NCBI GenBank assembly: GCA_964348615.1
Contig: CAYGDE010000014.1
Coordinates: 1-17,297 of the forward strand
Origin: DATIHT01 sp964348615
GTDB lineage: Bacteria; Patescibacteriota; Microgenomatia; Curtissbacterales; GWA2-41-24
DNA length: 17,297 nucleotides
Direction: 5' to 3'
Under the pieces are notes generated by a model that made no database searches, was not told the DNA's origin, and worked only from the letters and a program-made list of their open reading frames with translations. The position numbers were made by a program, and so were the translations under genes. Shown here piece by piece: positions 6,613 to 13,643 of this stretch (positions within the stretch are counted from its first letter, which is position 1; the number at the start of each line of letters is the position of its first letter).

Positions 6613-7059
6613 CTAACCCTCCAATGCCGCAATCTTGTCTATTCTCCTTTTGTGCCTTCCCCCCTCAAATTCAGCCTCAAGCCACAAAGTTACTGCTCTT
6701 TTAGCTTCCTCTGGTGTTATAAACCTCGCACCCAAAGACAATATATTGGCATTGTTGTGTTGTTTGGCAAGTTTCGCGATTTCCGTTTTCCCCCCGTTAT
6801 AAACAGCGGCGCGAATTCCCTTGATCTTATTTGCAACAATCGCTTCCCCATTTCCTGAACCTCCAATTACAATCCCAACAGATTTGGAATCGTTTGCCAC
6901 TTTTTTAGCCGCGTCCGCACAAAACTCCACATAATCATCTTCTTCGTTCATCTCAAAGGCTCCACAATCCTCCACCTCGTAATCTTTTAGTTGCAAATAC
7001 TGGATGAGCTGTTTTTTTAAATAGAACCCAGCATGGTCTGCCGCTATATATATCTTCAT
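6613..7059 (-). CDS. rpiB: Ribose-5-phosphate isomerase B
   Basis: A 148-residue cytosolic RpiB/LacAB family isomerase that interconverts ribose-5-phosphate and ribulose-5-phosphate in the non-oxidative pentose phosphate pathway. Seen motifs are the N-terminal AADHAG (6-11), IGGSGNGE (65-72) and QHNNANIL (100-107). The GGSGNGE form with Glu72, rather than the Cys of the E. coli enzyme, matches the actinobacterial type in which a Glu is the base. The length is typical. It is the first gene of a coupled unit with a membrane protein and the aldolase. No clear ribosome binding site precedes the ATG, and a terminator-like hairpin ends only about 16 bases upstream. Confidence 0.93.
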   Translation of the reverse strand: MKIYIAADHAGFYLKKQLIQYLQLKDYEVEDCGAFEMNEEDDYVEFCADAAKKVANDSKSVGIVIGGSGNGEAIVANKIKGIRAAVYNGGKTEIAKLAKQHNNANILSLGARFITPEEAKRAVTLWLEAEFEGGRHKRRIDKIAALEG

Positions 7060-7075
7060 TTAAATAATCTCTAAT

Positions 7076-7095
7076 AAAAAAGGCGCCTGGCACCT
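7076..7095 (-). terminator. Short intrinsic terminator or attenuator before rpiB
   Basis: On the minus strand AGGTG-CCAGG-CGCCT forms a 5-bp stem with one G-T pair, followed directly by a run of Ts. It lies 55 bases after the stop of the oxidoreductase gene and 16 bases before the rpiB start. It could end the VIT1-oxidoreductase transcript or attenuate read-through into rpiB. Confidence 0.55.
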
Positions 7096-7150
7096 CTTCA
7101 TCAATCTTACTAATTTTTAGGGAATAATCGCAAATTGACAATAAATGTCA

Positions 7151-8437
7151 CTACACCAGAAGTTCTTTTAGATCAAAACTTGCATCCACAAACTTGTCTT
7201 TATTTTTAAAGATATCAACTTTACCTTTAATAACCGCAGTTAGGGGTGCAACCTCCATTGGGTTATTAATAATCGTTGCACCAACCACTCGCATTACCCC
7301 ATCAATTGTTTTAACGAAAATCCTTGTCATTTTTCCAGCATCAACCGAACCCCTCTTTATAATTTCGTCTGCAAATTTTTCATCTGTCACCCCAATAAAT
7401 GTACAGCTTCCATTGTTTGGTGGGTCGAAAAAGTTAACAGAATACGAAGAAGCTGTTTCAAAAACAGTCTTTTGGCCACTCATCGTTTTTCCAACCGCAG
7501 ATCCTTGCGAAGTCGCATTGGCCCAGTTCCCCATTATGTGCTGCCTATCAAAAATCACATCGCGAAATTCCGCACAATCCCCAGCAGCGTAAACATCTGG
7601 CAAATTAGTCTCCAAATATTCGTTTGTAACAATTGCTCGGCTAATCTCAATACCCGTCCCTTCAAGCCAAGAAAAGTCACTCTTAATTCCAATGCCAATT
7701 CCCACTACATCAGCTTCGAAAGATCCGCCGGATTTGGTAACTACTGATTGCACCTTGCCCTCACCAACAAAATGATCTACCTGCTCACCTACCAAAACTT
7801 TAATTCCGTTTTTTTCCAAAGTCGAAACCAAAACCTTACTCGAATCTTCGTCTAGTTTCCCTTTCCAAAAATATGGCTCCATAACCAAAACGCAAATATC
7901 ACCAACCCCATTTTTTGCAAAACAACTGCAAAATTCCAACCCAATAAATCCACCGCCAACAATAACCCCTTTCGCACTTTGCTTGTCCGCCAAAGCTTTA
8001 GCACAGGCGGAACTTGCGACTTTAACTATCCTGTCTGCATCTTCCAAAGTACGCAGATATAAAATATTTTCCAGGTCCGCACCAACAGCATCAAGTTTAA
8101 TCGCATATCCACCTATTGAGATCAAAAGCTTTCCATACTGAATCTCCTCCCCATTTTCCAAAATTATCGTTTTTCTGCTAACCTCTAACCTCTGAGCTCT
8201 AACACCTTTCACTAAGTCGATCCGCTTGTCGGCATACCACTGTGCCTTTTTTAAAAACACTTGTTCTCGTTCAACTTTATGGCGAATGAAGTGGGGTAAA
8301 AGAACACGGGAATACTGTTCGTGAGACTCGTCTGTAACAATGGAAATAGAAACATCTGGCAAAAGTCCACGAATTACTTCCGCCGCTGTTGTACCTGCCG
8401 CCGAACCGCCAACTATAAGGAAGTCTACCAATTTCAT
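7151..8437 (-). CDS. FAD-dependent NAD(P)H oxidoreductase (ferredoxin/rubredoxin reductase-like)
   Basis: A 428-residue class I pyridine-nucleotide-disulfide oxidoreductase fold. The N-terminal FAD site is FLIVGGSAAG (6-15), the NAD(P)H site VIVGGGFIGLEF (158-169) and the second FAD motif DVYAAGDCAEF (281-291). There is no redox-active CxxC or CxxxxC pair near residue 40, so it is not a disulfide reductase. It resembles reductases that pass electrons from NAD(P)H to ferredoxin, rubredoxin or a Rieske protein; the true partner is unknown. The ATG overlaps the VIT1 stop (ATGA). The two ferredoxins encoded at the end of the SUF operon, less than 4 kb away, are candidate partners (inference). Confidence 0.85.
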   Translation of the reverse strand: MKLVDFLIVGGSAAGTTAAEVIRGLLPDVSISIVTDESHEQYSRVLLPHFIRHKVEREQVFLKKAQWYADKRIDLVKGVRAQRLEVSRKTIILENGEEIQYGKLLISIGGYAIKLDAVGADLENILYLRTLEDADRIVKVASSACAKALADKQSAKGVIVGGGFIGLEFCSCFAKNGVGDICVLVMEPYFWKGKLDEDSSKVLVSTLEKNGIKVLVGEQVDHFVGEGKVQSVVTKSGGSFEADVVGIGIGIKSDFSWLEGTGIEISRAIVTNEYLETNLPDVYAAGDCAEFRDVIFDRQHIMGNWANATSQGSAVGKTMSGQKTVFETASSYSVNFFDPPNNGSCTFIGVTDEKFADEIIKRGSVDAGKMTRIFVKTIDGVMRVVGATIINNPMEVAPLTAVIKGKVDIFKNKDKFVDASFDLKELLV

Positions 8438-9225
8438 CTAACCAATCTTTCAACAAATGCACCAACGAAATAAGCAACAGATGCAGCAGCCGAACCGACC
8501 AAAAACATCTCCATACCTCCCCTAAACCATGAAACTGCAGTTACGACAGACCTTAAGGCACCAACTATAAAAAGGGTCAATACTCCAAAAATCACAGAAA
8601 GCAGGAAAACGTTTCCCCCAATTGGCAGGATGAATGGGATCAAAGGGAAAAGCCCAGCAATCACAAAGGCTCCAAACGTGGCAAGTCCGTGAATCTTTGG
8701 ATCGTCTTTTGGATTTTCAAGAATATCCAATTCATCCCTCATCATGGTATCCAACCAAACTTTCCTGTCTGAAGTGATAACCTCAACAACCCTGTCCAGA
8801 TCTTTACCCGCAAAGCCCTTTTTCTCAAAAATTTCCCTTATTTCTTCCGTCTCCAGTTCCGGCAAGTGATCAATTTCCCAATTTTCTTTCTCTCTTTGGA
8901 ATGCAGCATAATCCCTTTCAGACTTCCCACCAAGAAAATTGCTGGCCCCCATCGAAATCCCATCGGCAAGCAAATTTGCAAATCCCAAAATTATAATCAC
9001 GGTTGGGGAAAGTGAAGCGCCTGCAGCCCCGGCAACAACTGCAAAAGTTGTAATTATCCCATCGTTTGCACCATATATGAAATCTCCGATAAACTTGCCG
9101 GCATCATGCCGATGCATCAATGCTTCCTGAAGCCTGTAATGACGGTTTTCAGAAAGGTATTTTTCTTTGCGTTTAAGCGCTTTTTCTAAAAGATCTTTAT
9201 GCTTTTGTTCGTCTTCTTTTTTCAT
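8434..9225 (-). CDS. VIT1/CCC1 family iron (or manganese) transporter
   Basis: 263 residues. The first membrane region carries the family signature GDFIYGANDGIITTFAVVAG (47-66), followed by GFANLLADGISMGASNF (81-97). A Glu-rich cytosolic segment (about 100-175) matches the metal-binding domain of VIT1 proteins, and two or three more helices fill 182-258. Members move Fe2+ or Mn2+ out of the cytosol. It precedes and overlaps the flavin oxidoreductase gene, and lies just downstream of the SUF operon terminator, which suggests a link to iron balance. No Shine-Dalgarno is visible in the AT-rich leader; start chosen as the only upstream in-frame ATG. Confidence 0.9.
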   Translation of the reverse strand: MKKEDEQKHKDLLEKALKRKEKYLSENRHYRLQEALMHRHDAGKFIGDFIYGANDGIITTFAVVAGAAGASLSPTVIIILGFANLLADGISMGASNFLGGKSERDYAAFQREKENWEIDHLPELETEEIREIFEKKGFAGKDLDRVVEVITSDRKVWLDTMMRDELDILENPKDDPKIHGLATFGAFVIAGLFPLIPFILPIGGNVFLLSVIFGVLTLFIVGALRSVVTAVSWFRGGMEMFLVGSAAASVAYFVGAFVERLVR

Positions 9226-9268
9226 AAAATTATTTTTTTGCTTTGAATACTTTTTTCTAAATATTAAA

Positions 9269-9308
9269 AAGTTTAATTCAATGTGGCTTTGCTACTTGAG
9301 TTAAACTT
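9269..9308. repeat. Long hairpin between the SUF operon and the VIT1 gene
   Basis: AAGTTTAATTCAA (9269-9281) pairs with TTGAGTTAAACTT (9296-9308), and inside it GTGGC (9283-9287) pairs with GCTAC (9291-9295) around a TTT loop. On the plus strand the only non-Watson-Crick pairs are two T-G wobbles. On the minus strand a T-rich stretch follows, so it could be a second terminator for SUF transcripts. Its position upstream of the VIT1 gene also suits a regulatory site or leader structure. Confidence 0.6.
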
Positions 9309-9320
9309 CAACCCAGGAAA

Positions 9321-9357
9321 GAAAAATACTAAAAGGAAAACGCAGTTGTCCTTTTAG
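9321..9357 (-). terminator. Intrinsic terminator of the SUF operon
   Basis: On the minus strand CTAAAAGGA (9349-9357) and TCCTTTTAG (9329-9337) form a perfect 9-bp stem with an 11-base loop, followed by TATTTTTC. It begins five bases after the ferredoxin stop codon, the last gene of the SUF unit. Confidence 0.85.
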
Positions 9358-9362
9358 AGCAA

Positions 9363-9587
9363 TTATGGATATTCTTGCTCCCCTGTTTCTTCATCATACA
9401 AAATAATAGCCTTTGTTGGGCAAGATTCGGCGGCCAATTTAATTAAATCCGGCGGGTCTCCATCGCCTTCCAAAATCACAGCTTTGTTTTCCGAATCTAG
9501 TGCGAATGTTTTCATTGCCAAAGCCACGCATGAAGCTGCGCCTATGCATAAATCCCTATCAATAGTTATTTTCCACTTCTTAGCCAT
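9363..9587 (-). CDS. Single-cluster ferredoxin with three Cys
   Basis: A 74-residue acidic ferredoxin that would carry electrons in the cytosol. Cluster ligands visible are Cys14, Cys20 and Cys56 (DLCIGAASC and ESCPTKA). The position of the second canonical Cys is Ala17, so a [3Fe-4S] cluster is predicted, or a [4Fe-4S] with a non-protein ligand. The CxxAxxC plus CP arrangement is known from single-cluster bacterial ferredoxins. It is the last SUF gene; its ATG lies inside the end of sufU (8-base overlap) and a terminator follows. It may be a client of the pathway or donate electrons for cluster assembly. Confidence 0.9.
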   Translation of the reverse strand: MAKKWKITIDRDLCIGAASCVALAMKTFALDSENKAVILEGDGDPPDLIKLAAESCPTKAIILYDEETGEQEYP

Positions 9588-9936
9588 TTAACTTTTTTAT
9601 TGCTTCTAAACTTAAAAATGCACATTTAAGCCTTGCAGGTGCTACCGATCCTCCAATTAATCCCAAAACATCTTGCCCGGTAATTTTTTTAATTTGCGAA
9701 ACGTTTTTACCTTTAATCACTTCAGAAAGCATCGATGCCGACGCAACAGAAATTGCACAACCCAAACCACTAAAAAGAACGTCCGCAACTTTCCCTTTTT
9801 TTATTCTAAAGTAAAACGTCACCTCATCGCCACATATCGGGTTAACCTGCTCTACAACCAAATCAGGTTTTTTCATTACGCCAAAATTATGTGGGTTCCT
9901 CCAGTTCTCCAATATTTCTTCACGGTACATGTCCAT
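9580..9936 (-). CDS. sufU: SufU-type iron-sulfur scaffold / sulfur acceptor
   Basis: 118 residues of the IscU/SufU fold. The three conserved Cys and the Asp are present: NPICGD (Cys35, Asp37), GLGCAIS (Cys60) and RLKCAFL (Cys105). Lys104 precedes the last Cys, as in SufU, where IscU has His. The Cys60-Cys105 spacing of 45 is much shorter than in Bacillus SufU, so the insertion typical of the Firmicutes protein is missing. It should bind zinc and take sulfur from SufS. The ATG overlaps the sufS stop by one base (TAATG); GAGGGG is a fair ribosome binding site. Confidence 0.92.
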   Translation of the reverse strand: MDMYREEILENWRNPHNFGVMKKPDLVVEQVNPICGDEVTFYFRIKKGKVADVLFSGLGCAISVASASMLSEVIKGKNVSQIKKITGQDVLGLIGGSVAPARLKCAFLSLEAIKKLNG

Positions 9937-11180
9937 TATTTAGCCCCTCGTCTTTCAAAAGTCTTTTTAACTTTGGTGATCCCTTCAACTAACATGTCCA
10001 CTTCTTCTTTTGTGTTGTAAATATAAAAACTGGCTCTTGCAACAGGGCCGGTTCCCAAAAATCGCATCAATGGTTCCGCACAGTTAAAACCCGACCTAAC
10101 CTCAATTCCCAAACCATCCAAAATGCTGGCAATATCGTGGGGTGGAATATTCAAAATGGTAAAAGGGAGTACCCCACACCTTTTGGTCACATCCTTTGGT
10201 CCAAGTACCCTAACCCCGACTATTTGCCCAATTTTGTCTAGGGCATATTTTGTTAATTCCATCTCGTGCTCCCTAACATTTTCCATCCCAATCTTTCCTA
10301 GGTAGTCAACAGCCGCCCCCAACCCAATAGCACCCTCAATATTCGGTGTACCAGCCTCAAATTTCCAAGGCAGTTCATTCCAGGTGGACTCTTCGATCGT
10401 TACTTTTGAAATCATGTCTCCCCCGTATTCATAAGGTGGCATTTCCTCTAGGAGTTTCCGTTTCCCCCACAAAACCCCAATTCCTGTTGGCCCAAGCATT
10501 TTGTGGCCTGAAAAAGCGTAAAAATCACAATCAATTTTTGAGATGTTTACAGGTAAATGAGGAACGGCTTGTGCTCCGTCTATTAAAATTTTGGCGTAAG
10601 GTGAAAGTTTTCTAACAATTGAGCAAATTGCGCCAACATCATTAATCGTTCCTAAAACATTAGAAACATGGACAAACGCAACCAGCTTGGTTTTTTTGCT
10701 AAGCGCTTTGGCAAGCGCTCCTAAATCCAGCTCACCATTTTCGTCTACTGCCACAATTTTCAAAGCTGCACCCGATTCCAAAGCAAGTTGTTGCCAGGGA
10801 ATAAAATTGGCATGGTGCTCGGCAATTGTAATAACAATCTCATCGTCAATGCCTATATTTTTCTTCCCCCAGGTGTTGGCAACAAGATTAATTGCCTCAT
10901 CAGTATTTCTCAAAAAAATAATCTCACCAATATCCTTTACCCCAACAAAACCAGCAATTTTTCCCCTTGCAATCTCGTAAGCATCTGTTGCCTCAACAGA
11001 AAGAGTATGTATTCCTCGATGCACATTAGCATTATTTTTTTGGTAATAATTGGAAATTGCTTCAATTACAGCTTTTGGTTTTTGGGAAGTTGCCGCGTTA
11101 TCTAAATAAACCAAAGGTTTACCGTTTACCTTTCTTTTTAAAATCGGGAAATCTTGCCTAATTTTTGAAACATCCATCAT
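9936..11180 (-). CDS. sufS: Group II cysteine desulfurase SufS
   Basis: A 414-residue PLP enzyme that takes sulfur from L-cysteine for cluster assembly. The PLP lysine is in SGHKMLGPTG (Lys227), DGAQ (201-204) holds the cofactor Asp, and EHHAN (121-125) stacks on the ring. The catalytic Cys367 lies in RSGFNCAEPLM, which keeps the short group II loop but has Phe-Asn where E. coli SufS has His-His. The full family length is present. It starts in an ATGA overlap with the Rieske gene and overlaps sufU by one base, so it is co-translated with its sulfur acceptor. Confidence 0.95.
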   Translation of the reverse strand: MMDVSKIRQDFPILKRKVNGKPLVYLDNAATSQKPKAVIEAISNYYQKNNANVHRGIHTLSVEATDAYEIARGKIAGFVGVKDIGEIIFLRNTDEAINLVANTWGKKNIGIDDEIVITIAEHHANFIPWQQLALESGAALKIVAVDENGELDLGALAKALSKKTKLVAFVHVSNVLGTINDVGAICSIVRKLSPYAKILIDGAQAVPHLPVNISKIDCDFYAFSGHKMLGPTGIGVLWGKRKLLEEMPPYEYGGDMISKVTIEESTWNELPWKFEAGTPNIEGAIGLGAAVDYLGKIGMENVREHEMELTKYALDKIGQIVGVRVLGPKDVTKRCGVLPFTILNIPPHDIASILDGLGIEVRSGFNCAEPLMRFLGTGPVARASFYIYNTKEEVDMLVEGITKVKKTFERRGAK

Positions 11181-11488
11181 TGATCTTCCACAAACACATC
11201 CTCGCCTTCGACAGAAACAGCATAAGTTTTTAGAGGCTCAGCAGACGGCGGAACCGTATTTTCTCCTGTTTTGACGTTGTATTGTGAACCATGGCAAGTA
11301 CATTCCACATCCTCTCCGTGCATAGCATAATTTTCATCCAGCTCACAAAATTCGTGCGTACAAATATTGGAAGTAGCAAAAATCTGCCCACCAATATTAA
11401 ACAAAGCTACCGGTTCTTTACTTACCATAACTTTTTTGATAGTTCCTTCTACTATCTCTGATTTGTTAGCAACCTTAACTTTTGACAT
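11177..11488 (-). CDS. Rieske-type [2Fe-2S] ferredoxin
   Basis: A 103-residue soluble Rieske domain of the dioxygenase-ferredoxin type. Cluster ligands are visible in NICTHEFC (Cys43, His45) and CTCHGSQYN (Cys63, His66), followed by the usual GENTVPPSAEPLKTY segment. There is no membrane anchor. Such small Rieske proteins are found inside some SUF operons, where their task is not settled; electron supply or a client role are both possible. The ATG overlaps the end of sufD by 14 bases and has a good AGGAGA site six bases upstream. Confidence 0.92.
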   Translation of the reverse strand: MSKVKVANKSEIVEGTIKKVMVSKEPVALFNIGGQIFATSNICTHEFCELDENYAMHGEDVECTCHGSQYNVKTGENTVPPSAEPLKTYAVSVEGEDVFVEDQ

Positions 11489-11987
11489 TTAATCTCTCCT
11501 TTATTGGCCCAATAAACCCCTCAACCAACATTCCTTCCGCTTGTTTTTTCGAAAGCCCCCTGCTCATCAAATAAAAAAGCATCTGCTCGTCTACTTTCCC
11601 AACAGTTGCCGCGTGCCCAGCCTTAACATCCGGCTCCAAAATCTCCAGAGCCGGAGTATCGTCCCCCATTTTTGCGTCGTCAAACAAAAGCGCATCACTT
11701 CTTAAATAAGCATTTGACCCTTTTGCTCCTTTTTCAATCTTCACATTTCCCCGAAAATCAAAGCTGGATTTCCCTCTTAAAACCGCCCGCACATTAACAT
11801 TCGATTTTGTATTCGGAGCAGCATGGGTTATATACGCATCAAGAGCCCTAACCTCATCACTTTTGCCCAACACCAACCCTACAACTTCTACACTTGCATT
11901 TTCCCCAGCCAAAACCACGTCTAACCTTCTACTTCCCAGTAGCTCTATCGGTATTATTTTTGTCTGATTTTTACGGATTATTATCAT
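11475..11987 (-). CDS. sufD: Short SufD-like (SufBD core) protein
   Basis: 170 residues that match only the C-terminal beta-helix and tail of SufD. Recognisable parts are RSDALLFDDA, TPALEILEPDVKAGHAATVG (105-130) with His125 at the position of the conserved SufD His, and DEQMLFYLMSRGLS (133-146). Canonical SufD is around 400-450 residues, so the N-terminal region is missing. Because the gene begins in an ATGA overlap with the preceding gene and reads cleanly to the end, it looks like a compact form rather than a broken one. It would pair with SufB in the SufBC2D scaffold and place the shared cluster site. Confidence 0.85.
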   Translation of the reverse strand: MIIIRKNQTKIIPIELLGSRRLDVVLAGENASVEVVGLVLGKSDEVRALDAYITHAAPNTKSNVNVRAVLRGKSSFDFRGNVKIEKGAKGSNAYLRSDALLFDDAKMGDDTPALEILEPDVKAGHAATVGKVDEQMLFYLMSRGLSKKQAEGMLVEGFIGPIKERLNVKS

Positions 11988-12439
11988 CTTCTGTGAAATC
12001 TTTTTGACACCAATTTATTTAGGAACCCTACAAAACCTTTATCTCTGCTCATTCGCAAGCTAGTTTCTCTTCCAATATTTTCTCCCGGAACAATTCGATA
12101 CAAATCTTCGCTCTCAATTCCAAGACACTCTGCAAGAACTTGCTTCTGACCCTCTATCATCCATACTGACTTGCTACCGTCTTCTTCCGGATATTCAAAT
12201 AATAAAAAACTGCTTCCACGGTCATTTTCTTGTCTGGCAATTCCTACGCACTGCCCAATCCTGACAGGCACCACAACTAATTGACAATCCTTAGATTTAG
12301 CAATTTCACAAATTTCATCAAATGAACTTTTAACTGGAACTAATAAATGTCTTTCTGCCCTATTCCATTGATCTTCCGGATTTCCACTCAAAAATTCGCC
12401 ATATCTTCGACGTGGCATTCCTTCAAACTCAGGACTCAT
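11984..12439 (-). CDS. Unknown protein 'a' of the sufB-sufD insert
   Basis: 151 residues, family not recognised. It is soluble, with an N-terminal Arg-rich stretch (MPRRRYGEF), a central beta-rich part (CQLVVVPVRIGQCVGIAR, then SSFLLFEYPEED, then KSVWMIEGQKQVL) and a basic C terminus ending KRFHRR. It has three Cys (two in the ISKDC/GQC part and one in AECLG) but no metal-binding spacing. It overlaps the preceding and following genes by ATGA, so it is surely translated as part of the SUF operon. A role in Fe-S assembly is inferred only from location. Confidence 0.8.
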   Translation of the reverse strand: MSPEFEGMPRRRYGEFLSGNPEDQWNRAERHLLVPVKSSFDEICEIAKSKDCQLVVVPVRIGQCVGIARQENDRGSSFLLFEYPEEDGSKSVWMIEGQKQVLAECLGIESEDLYRIVPGENIGRETSLRMSRDKGFVGFLNKLVSKRFHRR

Positions 12440-12780
12440 CCTACCGTTCCTCCCCTTTTCAGAACTACCCTTCTTGCATTGGGTAGTCCCCCAAAATATC
12501 CATCAACATAATCACTGCTCATAATCACCGCATCTCCAAACCCTTTAGATTCCAACAAGCTTGCAACCGCAATTTTTGGTTTTTCGCCGGGTTCTACTTC
12601 TATCCAAACCATTCCTTCCACTCCATGTAAAGTATCTTTTCGAGTTCGCTCAACTACTTGGTAACCCATTTCTGAAACAAGCCCAAAAAAATCAGCAAGA
12701 CTCATTCTTACAATTTCCATTTCAAATCCACCAGGTCTTTCTTGAGTCATTTTGTAAAATATTTTTTCATAGGTTCCCAA
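12436..12780 (-). CDS. Unknown protein 'b' of the sufB-sufD insert
   Basis: 114 residues, family not recognised. The predicted start is TTG at 12778-12780, 9 bases after the stop of the preceding gene, with AGGT about 11 bases upstream; the in-frame ATG 11 codons later (MTQERPGG) is an alternative. It has a helical front (MSLADFFGLVSEMGYQVVER) followed by beta strands (GMVWIEVEPGEKPKIAVASLL). There are no Cys residues and no membrane segment, so it is unlikely to bind a cluster. It ends in an ATGA overlap with gene a. Confidence 0.75.
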   Translation of the reverse strand: MGTYEKIFYKMTQERPGGFEMEIVRMSLADFFGLVSEMGYQVVERTRKDTLHGVEGMVWIEVEPGEKPKIAVASLLESKGFGDAVIMSSDYVDGYFGGLPNARRVVLKRGGTVG

Positions 12781-12789
12781 TAATTGTGA

Positions 12790-13206
12790 TTACCTAAAAT
12801 AACCATCCAGAAAAGCAACTGCAAACTGCTCTTTTACATCCTCAATTCTTTGTCCATTCAAGACCCCTCCAGTACTAACTCTGACAATAGCACCATCATT
12901 TTTAAAAAAATCCTGCACCTGCCAAAATTCTCCAATGCTTAACTTCAAAGCAATAACATCCGTTTGTGTTTTTTTTGCAAGTTCAGATTTTATACGATCC
13001 GAGATATCGCTAACGGTCTGATATCTCTGATTAATGATTCCTAAATAATCTGAAGAAAACACCCCCACATCGAAAATGGTACCAAGTGCTTCAGCATGGC
13101 CTCTTGTCATTCCAAAACTTATTTCTCTGTCTGTATTTTGTTCGCTTTCCCTCAAACTCAAAAGAGCCTCTTCAATGTCTGGTCTTATTGGCCGTTCATC
13201 ACTCAT
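12790..13206 (-). CDS. Unknown protein 'c' of the sufB-sufD insert
   Basis: 138 residues, acidic, no Cys and no membrane segment; family not recognised. Two similar strand-helix units are visible: ISFGMTRGHAEALGTIF (residues about 29-45) and VIALKLSIGEFWQVQDFF (about 84-101). The next gene upstream, d, shows the same pattern, so c and d may be distant paralogues. It starts in an ATGA overlap with d and ends 9 bases before the TTG start of b. Confidence 0.8.
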   Translation of the reverse strand: MSDERPIRPDIEEALLSLRESEQNTDREISFGMTRGHAEALGTIFDVGVFSSDYLGIINQRYQTVSDISDRIKSELAKKTQTDVIALKLSIGEFWQVQDFFKNDGAIVRVSTGGVLNGQRIEDVKEQFAVAFLDGYFR

Positions 13207-13643
13207 CCCACCGCTCCCTGTTTATTAAAGTCAGCATCTCTGCTTAACCGTCGTTCAAGCCCTTCTCTCATACCTTTTGGTTCTTCTCCACCAGATCGAA
13301 AAAGTGCCTCATTTAAATCCAAAACTGCCGAAAGCAACTGTTCCAAGGGCATCTCTTTTGAACTAATAAGGGAACCGTTTCGGTAAGAAAATGCGCCCAA
13401 CATGGCAACGCTACGGGTAGACATTTCTAGAAAAATGCGCTCATTTCCATTTTCAATTTGAGAAGAAGCGTTTTTAGCCACTTTTATTAGTGGGTCTTCG
13501 AAGTCATATTCGGCAGTTACCTCCGTCAAATTCTTCAAAAACCTAACCAAAACCATTGCTGCTCCTCGGGAAATCGAAACAGTCCGGCGAGTATCCGGCA
13601 TTTCTTGGGTTTGCGCAAGTGAAAATGGCCACTCTGCCGTCAT
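13203..13643 (-). CDS. Unknown protein 'd' of the sufB-sufD insert
   Basis: 146 residues, no Cys, soluble; family not recognised. It has the units TVSISRGAAMVLVRFL (about 21-36) and IFLEMSTRSVAMLGAFS (about 69-85), similar in layout to protein c, then a helical region and a charged tail (GMREGLERRLSRD). The ATG follows the sufB TAA without a gap (TAAATG) and its stop overlaps gene c. Translation is thus tied to SufB, the main scaffold protein. Confidence 0.8.
   Translation of the reverse strand: MTAEWPFSLAQTQEMPDTRRTVSISRGAAMVLVRFLKNLTEVTAEYDFEDPLIKVAKNASSQIENGNERIFLEMSTRSVAMLGAFSYRNGSLISSKEMPLEQLLSAVLDLNEALFRSGGEEPKGMREGLERRLSRDADFNKQGAVG

Noticed and set aside
6953..7141. Minus-strand frame of 62 residues upstream of rpiB
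   Set aside because: It overlaps the start of rpiB in another frame and runs through the terminator-like hairpin; no family resemblance.
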